From Phycisphaerae bacterium (GTDB taxonomy: Bacteria; Planctomycetota; Phycisphaerae; Sedimentisphaerales; Anaerobacaceae): DNA of 63,490 bases. Position numbers and translations under genes: made by a program. Shown here piece by piece: positions 1 to 7,574 of this stretch. The notes under the pieces were generated by a model that was not told the DNA's origin, ran no database searches, and worked only from the letters and a program-made list of their open reading frames with translations. Positions within the stretch are counted from its first letter, which is position 1. The number at the start of each line of letters is the position of its first letter. Where the stretch lies: positions 1 to 63,490 of the forward strand of contig JAQTMR010000012.1 in NCBI GenBank assembly GCA_028714255.1, written 5' to 3'.

Positions 1-152
1 CAAATTTTTACGCGTCCCCTGTTTTGGGGATTGTTCTCGATATTCGGCGGAATCTGCGCTATCTATCATGGTTTTTGCAGGTGTGTTTCCGGCGGTCAAT
101 CAGTCAAATAAATGTATAAACCTCAGGACCTTTTTGAACGCAGAGAGGAATG
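1..152. other. Window edge, no assignable gene
   Basis: All three forward frames are open from the edge and close at about 111, 120 and 183. One frame gives a hydrophobic tail (LFWGLFSIFGGICAIYHGF), but nothing lets me choose between frames. This may be the 3' end of a gene truncated by the window, or plain intergenic sequence. Confidence 0.3.
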
Positions 153-181
153 TTGACACAATCGGAGGCAGGGCGTATAGT
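153..181 (+). promoter_or_regulatory. Sigma-70-type promoter for argH
   Basis: TTGACA (153-158), a 17-base spacer, then TATAGT (176-181). This is close to consensus. Transcription would begin near 188, giving a leader of about 45 bases before the argH ATG at 232. Confidence 0.7.
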
Positions 182-231
182 TAATCCGTTTTCTAAACGG
201 CGCAAATACTATTTTTCTCGGAGCCAAAGTT

Positions 232-1623
232 ATGGATAACGAAAAAAAGAAGAGCTGGGAAAAGCGGCTTGAGGGTGAGCCGGACGAAATCACTATCGAC
301 TTTGTGGAATCGCTGTCGGTGGACAATCGGCTTTACAAATATGACATCGTCGGCTCGATTGCTCATGCGCAAATGCTGGCCGAGCAAAAGCTGATTACCA
401 AAGAAGAATTTAAGCAGATTAAAGACGGGCTTGTCGAGATATCACAGGAAATCGCGGAAGGGCGGTTCAAATTCGACAAGACATACGAAGATATTCATAT
501 GGCTATTGAAGCGGCTCTGGTAAAGAAAATAGGTGAAGCTGGCAAGAAACTTCATACCGGCAGAAGCCGAAACGACCAGGTCGCAGTTGATATTCGGCTC
601 TGGATGCGGGACGAAATTGAAGTGCTGCAGGCGAAAGTGACGCTGCTTCAAAAAGGTTTTGTTAAATTAGCAGGCAAATATGCGGAAAATGTGATGCCGG
701 GCTATACGCACTTCCAGCGAGCGCAGCCGATTGTTATCGCGTCGTATCTGCTGAGTTTTGTAGAGCAGCTTGAGCGGGATTTTGTGCGGCTGAAAAACTG
801 CAGGGCCCTTTTGGACGTCTCGCCATTAGGCAGCGGCGCCCTAGCGGGGTCAACATTGGCGATAGACAGAAAGAGCACGGCGAAACAATTAGGTTTTGCT
901 GACATCAGCTATAACAGTATTGATGCGGTCAGTGACAGAGATTTTTGCGCCGAGTTTATTTTCGATTGTGCACTTGTTGCAACACATCTGTCCCGTCTGG
1001 CGGAAGACTGGGTAATTTACTCATCCAGCGAATTCGGTTTTATTCGAATTGACGAGGCCTATTGCACATCTTCAAGTATGATGCCGCAGAAACGTAATCC
1101 CGATTTGCTGGAATTGATTCGCGCAAAGACGGGACGCGTTTACGGCTCGCTGATGGCTATGCTGACGATTTTGAAAGCTCTGCCGTCGGGCTACAATCGC
1201 GATTTGCAGGAGGATAAGATTCACGTTTTCACCGCAAGCGATACAGTCAAGGCTTTACTCGATACAGCAGGTGCGATTGTTTCACATACGAAATTTGACA
1301 CCGGCAAAATCGCGGCTGGGCTGGATGAAGGATTTTTGGACGCTACCGCTTTAGCTGAGTATTTAGTTGGCAAGGGCATTGCTTTCCGTGAAGCGCACGG
1401 CATCGTCGGGGCATTAGTCGCTCAATGTGAGAAACAAAACAAGAAGTTAGCTGATGTTACTTTGGATGAATTTAAGCAGCACTGCGGCGCAATTGAAACA
1501 GACGTATATGAGAATCTTGGGGCGGGCAAGGTCGCGGGTAAATACGTTACGGAAGGTGCAGCAGGGGCCAAGCAGGCAAAAGAGCAAATTGCGTATTGGA
1601 ATAATCGGCTGGGAGAGCGATGA
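232..1623 (+). CDS. argH: Argininosuccinate lyase
   Basis: Splits argininosuccinate into arginine and fumarate, the last step of arginine synthesis, in the cytosol. The 463-residue length is normal for ArgH. The fumarase/aspartase-superfamily signature [11 protein letters not shown] lies near residues 279-290 and carries the catalytic Ser loop. [10 protein letters not shown] near residue 105 is the substrate-binding block typical of ArgH, and [10 protein letters not shown] near 160 is the conserved His loop. The ATG at 232 has GGAG about ten bases upstream and a strong promoter before it. The stop overlaps the thiL start by four bases (ATGA), so the two are probably translationally coupled. 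Confidence 0.97.
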   Translation: MDNEKKKSWEKRLEGEPDEITIDFVESLSVDNRLYKYDIVGSIAHAQMLAEQKLITKEEFKQIKDGLVEISQEIAEGRFKFDKTYEDIHMAIEAALVKKIGEAGKKLHTGRSRNDQVAVDIRLWMRDEIEVLQAKVTLLQKGFVKLAGKYAENVMPGYTHFQRAQPIVIASYLLSFVEQLERDFVRLKNCRALLDVSPLGSGALAGSTLAIDRKSTAKQLGFADISYNSIDAVSDRDFCAEFIFDCALVATHLSRLAEDWVIYSSSEFGFIRIDEAYCTSSSMMPQKRNPDLLELIRAKTGRVYGSLMAMLTILKALPSGYNRDLQEDKIHVFTASDTVKALLDTAGAIVSHTKFDTGKIAAGLDEGFLDATALAEYLVGKGIAFREAHGIVGALVAQCEKQNKKLADVTLDEFKQHCGAIETDVYENLGAGKVAGKYVTEGAAGAKQAKEQIAYWNNRLGER

Positions 1624-2540
1624 ACACCCGTGAGGATGAAATAACCGCGTGGTTTGCACGCCAGAGTAAACTGGCGGCAGCGGATTTTCCAATCGGGATT
1701 GGGGACGATATGGCCCAAATCCGATTGGGTAAAGAGTCGGTTCTTATTACCACGGATATGCTGCTGGACGGAGTTCACTTCGAGCTTGGAAAAACAACTC
1801 TAAAACAGGTGGGGTATAAGGCGATGGCGGTCAGTCTGAGCGATTGTGCGGCGATGGCGACGGTTCCTGTCGCGGCGGTTGTCGCTGTTGCGCTGCCGAA
1901 GGGTTTCAGTAAGGAAAAATTAAAGCAGCTTCATCGCGGCATTACGCTGGCGGGCAGGAAATTCGGCTGTGAGCTTATAGGGGGTGATATTACAAGCTGG
2001 AAGGGCAAGGGACTGCTGGCGATAAATGTGACGATGCTCAGCAGGCCGGGGACAAGCAAACCCGTAAGACGGTCCGGCGCAAAAGTCGGTGACGTTATCT
2101 GCGTTACAGGCTCATTGGGCGGGGCAGGTCGTGGAAAGCATCTTCAATTTACACCGAGGGTCAAAGAGGCGATAGAGATAACTGGCAAGGCTCTTTTAAA
2201 TTCGATGATTGATATAAGTGACGGGCTTAGCAGCGATTTGAACCGGATTTGCCGACAGAGCAAAGTCGGGGCCGTTATAAACGCGGAACAAATTCCAATA
2301 TCGAATGAAGCTAAAAAGAGCAAGTCGCCGTTAGACTCTGCACTGAACGATGGCGAAGACTTCGAACTGCTTTTTACCCTCTCTGAAAAAGAATGTGAGA
2401 GATTGCTGAAGCAGTGGAAGGGGACAACGCCAATTACACAAATCGGAGCAATAACCGACACAAAGAAAATGCAAATAAAGATGCCGAATGGCCGGATTAA
2501 AAATTTGGAAGCTAAGGGATACGACCATCTCGGCGGGTAG
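1620..2540 (+). CDS. thiL: Thiamine-monophosphate kinase
   Basis: Phosphorylates thiamine monophosphate to thiamine pyrophosphate using ATP. 306 residues, usual for ThiL. The N-terminal GIGDDMAQI is the AIR-synthase-fold Mg/ATP motif. [11 protein letters not shown] near residue 42 is the ThiL substrate-site block. GGDITS (near 121) and [12 protein letters not shown] (near 198) are further family motifs, and the C-terminal GEDFELLFT is characteristic. It overlaps argH by four bases and is followed by tsaE after six bases, so it is the middle gene of a three-gene operon. The grouping is by position; the three products do not share a pathway. Confidence 0.95.
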   Translation: MNTREDEITAWFARQSKLAAADFPIGIGDDMAQIRLGKESVLITTDMLLDGVHFELGKTTLKQVGYKAMAVSLSDCAAMATVPVAAVVAVALPKGFSKEKLKQLHRGITLAGRKFGCELIGGDITSWKGKGLLAINVTMLSRPGTSKPVRRSGAKVGDVICVTGSLGGAGRGKHLQFTPRVKEAIEITGKALLNSMIDISDGLSSDLNRICRQSKVGAVINAEQIPISNEAKKSKSPLDSALNDGEDFELLFTLSEKECERLLKQWKGTTPITQIGAITDTKKMQIKMPNGRIKNLEAKGYDHLGG

Positions 2541-2546
2541 TTTTTT

Positions 2547-2999
2547 GTGATTATGGTTTTGGATATTACTTCAAATTCGCCGGAAGAGACGATAGAGTTT
2601 GGCCGGAAACTCGGCTCGCAATTAAAGGGGGGAGAAGTTATAGCTATTTGCGGGATGTTAGGCAGCGGCAAGACGCATCTTATTAAAGGGATTGCATCAG
2701 GAGCCGGAGCAGCGGATGCTCAAAAGGTTACCAGCCCTACATTTGTTATAATCAATGAGTATAAAGGTCGGCTGGATATTTATCATATAGACGCTTATCG
2801 GCTGGGTTCGATGCTCGAGTTTGAGATGATAGGGTTCGATGATTATTGCCATCCGGGGGCGGTAGTTCTGATTGAATGGGCGGATAAAATCGAATCGGCC
2901 ATTAAGGACATAAATTGCATCCGGGCTGAGCTTTCCCACGCGGGCGAAAACAAGAGAAAAATACACATCGAAAACACGCCCGATTATATTAACGGCTGA
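2547..2999 (+). CDS. tsaE: tRNA threonylcarbamoyladenosine biosynthesis ATPase TsaE
   Basis: ATPase that works with TsaB and TsaD to make N6-threonylcarbamoyladenosine at A37 of ANN-decoding tRNAs. 150 residues, normal. The Walker A motif GMLGSGKTHLIKG is near residues 37-49. TSPTFVIINEY and IYHIDAYRL are the TsaE switch and Walker-B-like blocks, and LIEWADKI near residue 110 is the C-terminal family motif. The start is either GTG at 2547 or ATG at 2553; neither has a clear Shine-Dalgarno, and GGCGGG at 2532 serves both. Last gene of the argH operon. Confidence 0.93.
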   Translation: MIMVLDITSNSPEETIEFGRKLGSQLKGGEVIAICGMLGSGKTHLIKGIASGAGAADAQKVTSPTFVIINEYKGRLDIYHIDAYRLGSMLEFEMIGFDDYCHPGAVVLIEWADKIESAIKDINCIRAELSHAGENKRKIHIENTPDYING

Positions 3000-3367
3000 T
3001 TGTCCGGCGGGGTGTTGGCTGCGGCGGGGGATAAAATAAAGAAAGTTTGACCATATAGGATATTTCATACCTTAAAGTTTGGCATTGCAGTTTTTATTTC
3101 ATATATTTTTTTTGAGCACAGTGCGAAGTCTTAGCGCACAATAACATAACGCAAAGTGTTCTCGGACGTGGGGGATGAAATATTAATACCGCTCAGGGAA
3201 CTATATGGAATTTTCGAAGTATTTTTGCAGGTTTTTATGGACGTTTCTTCATTATGGGAGGATTTACGATATTAAGAAAAAGTGTAAGTACAGTTAAGTG
3301 CCGTTTTGATTAAGACGATGAATTGAAAAATAAATAAGCAAAATTTCTATTTAAGAAAGGGATAAAA
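3000..3367 (+). other. Intergenic leader before the pilus/secretion locus
   Basis: 368 bases without a gene. It holds a promoter at 3079-3107, a small hairpin (GTGCG 3121-3125 with CGCAC 3135-3139) and an AT-rich stretch ending in AAGAAAGGGA just before the pseudopilin ATG. If the promoter is right the transcript carries a leader of about 255 bases. No known riboswitch could be matched. Confidence 0.5.
3079..3107 (+). promoter_or_regulatory. Candidate promoter for the pilus/secretion locus
   Basis: TTGGCA (3079-3084), a 17-base spacer, TATATT (3102-3107). Five of six bases match consensus in each box. It is the best promoter-like sequence between tsaE and the first pseudopilin gene. Confidence 0.5.
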
Positions 3368-3832
3368 ATGAGAGCGAAAAGCGGTTTTACATTAGTGGAA
3401 ATCCTGATTGTGGTGGTCATTCTTGGTATTCTCGCAGCCATCGTGATTCCCCAGTTTACCGATGCGAGTGAGCAGGCCAAGGAGTCGAGTCTGGTTAGCG
3501 ACCTCCAGACGATGCGCTCGCAAATTGAGCTGTATAAGATTCAGCACAACGGCGTCGTACCGGGTACCGGTGGTACCGTTTCACCCGAAGCGGCTTTAAC
3601 CGGCCTTACTACTGTCAGTGGTGCTGTTGCTGATGCACCAGGCACTGGTGTTTATGGGCCTTATTTGCAGAAGCTTCCGAAGAATCAATTCACCGACGGA
3701 CGCGGCATAAACGGGACGTGCGAAGCTGATGGCAGCGGTCAAGGCTGGACATTGAATGTTACACCGACAGATGCCAACTATGGCTATTTCAACGCATACG
3801 ACCCGAACGACCCGAACCACGAAGCACTGTAA
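3368..3832 (+). CDS. Major pseudopilin, GspG-like
   Basis: Building block of the periplasmic pseudopilus. The N terminus KSG^FTLVEILIVVVILGILAA is a textbook type III signal: prepilin peptidase cuts after Gly6, Phe7 is methylated and Glu11 (+5) is present. One hydrophobic helix follows. The 154-residue length and the tail with YGPYLQKLPKNQF and a Gly-Trp segment fit GspG. A strong ribosome site (AAGAAAGGGA) precedes the ATG. It is the first gene of the locus and is followed by a terminator-like hairpin at 3863-3905, which would let it be made in excess over the downstream genes. It is a paralogue of the next gene. Confidence 0.88.
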   Translation: MRAKSGFTLVEILIVVVILGILAAIVIPQFTDASEQAKESSLVSDLQTMRSQIELYKIQHNGVVPGTGGTVSPEAALTGLTTVSGAVADAPGTGVYGPYLQKLPKNQFTDGRGINGTCEADGSGQGWTLNVTPTDANYGYFNAYDPNDPNHEAL

Positions 3833-3862
3833 CGGAACGGATTATCGCGTGACAGATAAATT

Positions 3863-3905
3863 GGCTGACCAGCCTTAAATATAACCAGGGGCTGGTCGGC
3901 CTTTT
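3863..3905 (+). terminator. Terminator or attenuator after the major pseudopilin
   Basis: Stem GGCTGACCAGCC (3863-3874) pairs with GGCTGGTCGGCC (3890-3901) over 12 base pairs with one G-U pair. The loop is 15 bases and a TTTT run follows. The short T run suggests partial read-through into the next gene. Confidence 0.65.
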
Positions 3906-3927
3906 GACGAATACTATGGGGGGGACG

Positions 3928-4341
3928 ATGAACGGTAAAAGTCAGTTCTCGTATATTGAGGTCATAGTCATGGCGATTATGTTGGGCGCGGCTGCGAGGT
4001 TGATTGCCCCGCAATTTACCGAGGCGAGTAACGAAGAAGTAAGAATTTCCGAATTGATGGATGGTCTCGAAACAATGCGCACTCAGGTGAATTTATATCG
4101 AGTTCAGCACAACGATAACCTTCCTCCGAATGACTCATTCGGAACTTTTGAAACGGCTATGACAACAAAGCTTGGGCAGTACGGCCCGTATATCAAGAGG
4201 ATTCCAACGAATCCTTTTAACGGGCTTAATACGGTTCGCTTCAATGGAAGGCCCGCAGGGGCCGGTAAAGCCGGCTGGAGGTTTGATACGAAAACAGGCT
4301 TATTTCAGGCCGACAACAATGCTGCCTGTGCGGCTCTGTGA
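3928..4341 (+). CDS. Divergent pseudopilin paralogue lacking the cleavage Gly
   Basis: 137 residues from the ATG at 3928, which has a run of seven G ending three bases upstream; TTG 3904 and ATG 3916 are possible but poorer starts. It clearly resembles the preceding GspG-like protein: FTEASNEEVRISELMDGLET against FTDASEQAKESSLVSDLQT, then MRTQVNLYRVQHN, YGPYIKRIPTNPFNG and a Gly-Trp tail. The N terminus is KSQFSYIEVIVMAIMLGAAA. Glu +5 is kept, but the invariant Gly -1 is Gln, so prepilin peptidase should not cut efficiently. It could stay as a membrane-anchored assembly factor, or be a decaying duplicate. Terminator-like hairpins flank it on both sides. Confidence 0.75.
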   Translation: MNGKSQFSYIEVIVMAIMLGAAARLIAPQFTEASNEEVRISELMDGLETMRTQVNLYRVQHNDNLPPNDSFGTFETAMTTKLGQYGPYIKRIPTNPFNGLNTVRFNGRPAGAGKAGWRFDTKTGLFQADNNAACAAL

Positions 4342-4411
4342 AGGGTTTAAGGGCGGCTGAAAGAACAGCAAATTCCGGCGTAAGTTGGCGAGGGACGCAG
4401 GATTGATGAAC

Positions 4412-4459
4412 GGGCTGACCGTGCTGAGGCGATTGCCTTTGGCGGGCCGGCTTTTTTTT
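4412..4459 (+). terminator. Probable terminator or attenuator before the GspI-like gene
   Basis: GCTGACC (4414-4420) can pair with GGCCGGC (4445-4451) with one mismatch and one wobble. An inner AGGC-GATT-GCCT hairpin (4427-4438) stacks inside it, and eight T follow (4452-4459). The T run is strong, the outer stem imperfect. Confidence 0.5.
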
Positions 4460-4484
4460 GTTTGTTTGATTATTAGGAACATCA

Positions 4485-4892
4485 ATGGGCAGAAACAGCA
4501 GAAATCAAAAGGGATTTTCCCTGGCGGAGGCGTTAATGGCAACTGTTGTGCTGGGTATCGCCGCAGCCGGGGTGCTGCTTCCATTTACGAGCGGTGCGTC
4601 GATTCGAGCCGAGGGTGAACGCCGGACATTAGCAGCCAAGTTGGCGAGTGATTTGATGGAGCAATTCGTTAATACGCCGTTTGCTGACCTTGCCGACGGG
4701 GGTGGTTACGTTGATGAACTACAAGGTCAGGTTAAAGATGCCAGCGGCATAGTATTCACCGACTCTATGTACGCAAATTTCAGCAGAAGCGCAAGCTTCG
4801 ATTCCAGCCAGTCCCACTTCGTAATTGTTACGGTCTGGGTGAAATACAACGGAAATGAACTTATAAACTTAAAGCGATTGATTAGCGAATAA
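4485..4892 (+). CDS. Minor pseudopilin, GspI/PilV-like
   Basis: 135 residues with a type III signal: KG^FSLAEALMATVVLGIAAAG, cleavage after Gly10, Glu at +5. The SLAEAL start followed by a segment with repeated Ala and the AEGERRTLAAKLASDLMEQF stretch resembles GspI and PilV proteins of the tip complex. The ATG at 4485 lies 26 bases after a T-rich terminator-like hairpin and has only a weak ribosome site. The stop overlaps the next start by one base (TAATG), so it is coupled to the GspJ-like gene. GspI versus PilV cannot be settled by reading alone. Confidence 0.78.
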   Translation: MGRNSRNQKGFSLAEALMATVVLGIAAAGVLLPFTSGASIRAEGERRTLAAKLASDLMEQFVNTPFADLADGGGYVDELQGQVKDASGIVFTDSMYANFSRSASFDSSQSHFVIVTVWVKYNGNELINLKRLISE

Positions 4893-5458
4893 TGACGCCA
4901 ATGAAACTGAAACATAAGACAAATGGATTCACGTTTGTTGAGCTGCTGGTGGCATTGATAGTTTCCGGCATAATCTTTACCGCGGTGGCCAGTTTAGCTT
5001 ACGCCCTTGGTACAGCAAACGATGCAGCCGGTGATAAGGCCGAAAAGCAGGCACAGGTGCGTTTCGCGACGCTTAGGATTTCAGAGTTAATTCGCCATTG
5101 CAAACTTATGGCCAGGCTTTCGTACGGTAATGGCATCTATGTCTGGAAGGATACTAACGAGGATGACCAGATGTTGCTTAGTGAGGAGGTTTTTATAGAA
5201 GCCGGGGAAGATGGAGGCATACAGCTTCTTCGTAAGATTGACGGCACTACGATAGTATTAATTCCTGAATGCAGTAATGTGCAATTTCAACTTAATGACT
5301 CGGCGATGAAAAGTAAATTTGTGAGTATCTCGTTCGACCTTGTTGAAAACGGAGTCTCTCACCAGTATCAGATAAACGCCGCGATTCGCGGCTGGGCAGG
5401 AAATCTGCTGAATGACGCAGGCACTGCCATTGACTATCCTAAGGGTGACGATGATTAG
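4892..5458 (+). CDS. Minor pseudopilin, GspJ/PilW-like
   Basis: 188 residues. NG^FTFVELLVALIVSGIIFTAVASLAYAL is a type III signal with cleavage after Gly12 and Glu at +5. The longer globular part, with a beta-rich stretch (IDGTTIVLIPECSNVQFQL), fits GspJ. In known systems GspI, GspJ and GspK form the pseudopilus tip, and here the three genes are consecutive. The start overlaps the previous stop by one base and the next gene begins two bases after this stop. Confidence 0.78.
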   Translation: MTPMKLKHKTNGFTFVELLVALIVSGIIFTAVASLAYALGTANDAAGDKAEKQAQVRFATLRISELIRHCKLMARLSYGNGIYVWKDTNEDDQMLLSEEVFIEAGEDGGIQLLRKIDGTTIVLIPECSNVQFQLNDSAMKSKFVSISFDLVENGVSHQYQINAAIRGWAGNLLNDAGTAIDYPKGDDD

Positions 5459-5460
5459 AT

Positions 5461-6540
5461 ATGAAGAATAGAAGAAACAGGACAAACAGAAAGGGGATGG
5501 CACTGCTTGTTGTGCTGTTTATCGTTATGGCGATAACGATTTTGTCGCTGGGCTTTTTGTCACGAAGCGACGTTGAGCTGGCCTGCGGAGAGAATATGAT
5601 ACTTCGGACACAAATGGATTACCTGGCTGAGTCGGGGCTGGAACACGCAAGGGGATTGATACTGAATGACAGTAACTGTTTAGGTAATTGGGAAGTTGCC
5701 GGGCAGCAATTAACAGCCGGGGCTGATGATTATTATGACGTCGCTGTGGTTAAGTCGGGTGCGTATAATTACCAGATAACGTCTGACGCATACAGAGAGA
5801 AGAATGGTGAAAGGGTCGGCCGCAGCAGTTTAGAGGCAGAACTTAGGCTCGACCCATGTATAGCATTCTGGACAGAAACGAGTACAACAGTCCCAGGCAG
5901 TGTTACTATTACTGGTGATGTTTATTGTAACGGCACATTAACGAACAACGGCACAGTCGGAGGTGATGTGTTTGCAGCCGCATTAAGCGGGACCAAGAAT
6001 CCGACTGGACACCTTAAAGCCATCGGAGATTTATCACTGACTTGGCCTCAAATTGAGGTGACGGACTATTCTTATAACCAAACAACAGAAGCTAATAGTT
6101 TTAGCGGCGACTTTTCAGGAGTGCTGTATTGCTCGAATGATATTGAACTGCCGGGCAATGTAAGTATTACGGGTATGCTCATTGTTGACGCTAACCTTAC
6201 GATAACAGGAAGCGGAAACGTCATAACAGCAGGGGAAGATTCAGCGGGAGAAAATTTCCCGGCGATGCTGGTAACCGGCGATTTGATAATAGCAAGCAGC
6301 AGCGGGTTAAATGTAAATGGACTTGTTGTGGTTAACGGAGCGGTACAAATCGGCGGCACTACCAGCATAAACGGCGGGCTGTTTGTTGGAAGTGGGATTG
6401 CATATAGCGGCGGCAGTATGACTATAACCGCTGTACCTTCAAAAACAGCAATTACGACTTGGCCCAGTCCGGGCAATCCTGAACGATGGAGTCCTGTTGC
6501 GGGGGCGTTCTTCAAAAGCATCGATAGAAATCAAGAGTAA
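5461..6540 (+). CDS. GspK/PilX-like minor pseudopilin with a bactofilin-like repeat region
   Basis: 359 residues. KG^MALLVVLFIVMAITILSLGF has the cleavable Gly but no Glu at +5, as is usual for GspK, the tip protein that starts pseudopilus assembly. The YLAESGLEHARGLIL segment after it is the PilX/GspK-type helix. Residues from about 150 onward hold repeated short blocks (GSVTITGDVYCNGTL, GNVSITGMLIVDANL, SSGLNVNGLVVVNGAVQIGG) like the beta-helical polymer-forming region of bactofilin-type proteins; this is unusual for a pseudopilin. It ends a tight run of three genes, and 417 non-coding bases follow. Confidence 0.75.
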   Translation: MKNRRNRTNRKGMALLVVLFIVMAITILSLGFLSRSDVELACGENMILRTQMDYLAESGLEHARGLILNDSNCLGNWEVAGQQLTAGADDYYDVAVVKSGAYNYQITSDAYREKNGERVGRSSLEAELRLDPCIAFWTETSTTVPGSVTITGDVYCNGTLTNNGTVGGDVFAAALSGTKNPTGHLKAIGDLSLTWPQIEVTDYSYNQTTEANSFSGDFSGVLYCSNDIELPGNVSITGMLIVDANLTITGSGNVITAGEDSAGENFPAMLVTGDLIIASSSGLNVNGLVVVNGAVQIGGTTSINGGLFVGSGIAYSGGSMTITAVPSKTAITTWPSPGNPERWSPVAGAFFKSIDRNQE

Positions 6541-6957
6541 TTTATAGGACTTCCCAAAAGGCTGAATGAGAAAATGCTTATCGGCCTTTATCTGCGGTAA
6601 AAAGAAAATCTCAATACGGGTTAATCACACCAACTGCATTTCCATACCTACACGAAGCGCTGGAAAAATTCAGTGATTTCAGCAGTATTGTTTTAACGAT
6701 TGTATCAATCCTGCTGACCCTAACGGGCAAATATGGCGATTTGGCACTGATATATTGCATCCGATGCGTCTGGAAAATACGGCAATAACCGGAAAACCAG
6801 GCTCTATAAGTTAGTTTAGGTAAAGCTATAAGCATAAATGGCTTAAAGATTGTTTTGCCGGTCCAGTAATGGGTAAAGACACGCCCTGAAGAGGTCGAAA
6901 AAAGAACAGTCGCCGATGTTCTAAAGCTACAGCGACAGAGCGAGGTTAGGGTTCATA
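6541..6957. other. Non-coding gap inside the pilus/secretion locus
   Basis: 417 bases with no convincing gene. A short forward frame around 6700-6815 reads NPADPNGQIWRFGTDILHP and then stops, but it has no start and stops lie upstream, so at most it is a decayed fragment. GAGGTTAGGG just before 6958 is a plausible ribosome site for the next gene. I see no convincing promoter. Confidence 0.4.
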
Positions 6958-7557
6958 ATGCGCCAAGACAAAGAAAAAATGACGGTTAGGACGACGCGTT
7001 TGCAGCGCCGGCTCAGAAGGTCTGGCTGCTGTTGTGGTCAGGATTGTAAAGCCGGTGATGGTTTTACTTTGATGGAGATTTTGCTCGTGGTGTTAATAGT
7101 CGCAATAGCGGCAGCGATTGCCGTGCCAATGATGGGCTCCACAGCCAGTATGCAGATTCGCTCCGCAGCAAATATGATTGCGGCAGACCTGGAGTACGCC
7201 AAGAGTATGGCTATCAGCAGACAAAAGAATTATTCGGTGGTCTTTAACGCGGACCCGGCCAATAGTTATTACGAAGTCCACGACCCGGATGGAATAATTG
7301 AGCACCCTGTCAAGAAAGGATTTGATTACAAGGTGGACTTCAGCAGTGATTCGAGGCTGAACAATGTTGTTATCGACGCTGCTGATTTTGACCCCGATTC
7401 GAGCAATACGATTACATTCGACTATCTTGGTAGTCCTCACAGCGGAAGCGAAACTTTGAATCCGTTAAACAGCGGAGTAATCAGTATCAGTGCCGGGAAT
7501 TTTACTATGACTATAAACGTAGAACCTGTTACAGGGTTTATCTCGATTACGGACTGA
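6958..7557 (+). CDS. GspH/FimT-like pseudopilin with an extended leader
   Basis: 199 residues. The type III signal GDG^FTLMEILLVVLIVAIAAAIAV is complete, with cleavage after Gly35 and Glu at +5. The leader of 35 residues is long and basic and contains a Cys cluster (GCCCGQDC), which is odd. After the helix, NMIAADLEYAKSMAISRQKNYSVVF is the GspH/FimT signature segment, followed by a beta-rich globular part. ATG 6958 has GAGGTTAGGG upstream. A later start would shorten the leader, and ATG 6979 (MTV) is the only nearby alternative. It is followed 17 bases later by pilM. Confidence 0.8.
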   Translation: MRQDKEKMTVRTTRLQRRLRRSGCCCGQDCKAGDGFTLMEILLVVLIVAIAAAIAVPMMGSTASMQIRSAANMIAADLEYAKSMAISRQKNYSVVFNADPANSYYEVHDPDGIIEHPVKKGFDYKVDFSSDSRLNNVVIDAADFDPDSSNTITFDYLGSPHSGSETLNPLNSGVISISAGNFTMTINVEPVTGFISITD

Positions 7558-7574
7558 CGAGAAGGAAACCGTAA

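Noticed and set aside
3079-3107. Possible sigma-54 promoter (TTGGCA near TTGCA)
   Set aside because: The GG and GC doublets are not ten bases apart as the -24/-12 element requires.
3149-3156. ACGCAAAG, a core piece of class I cyclic-di-GMP riboswitches, in the leader of the major pseudopilin
   Set aside because: The remaining conserved blocks and the tetraloop-receptor stem were not found around it. Eight bases alone are not evidence.
6611-6835. Open frame on the minus strand in the locus gap
   Set aside because: No ribosome site, no recognisable protein features, and the opposite strand is equally ambiguous.
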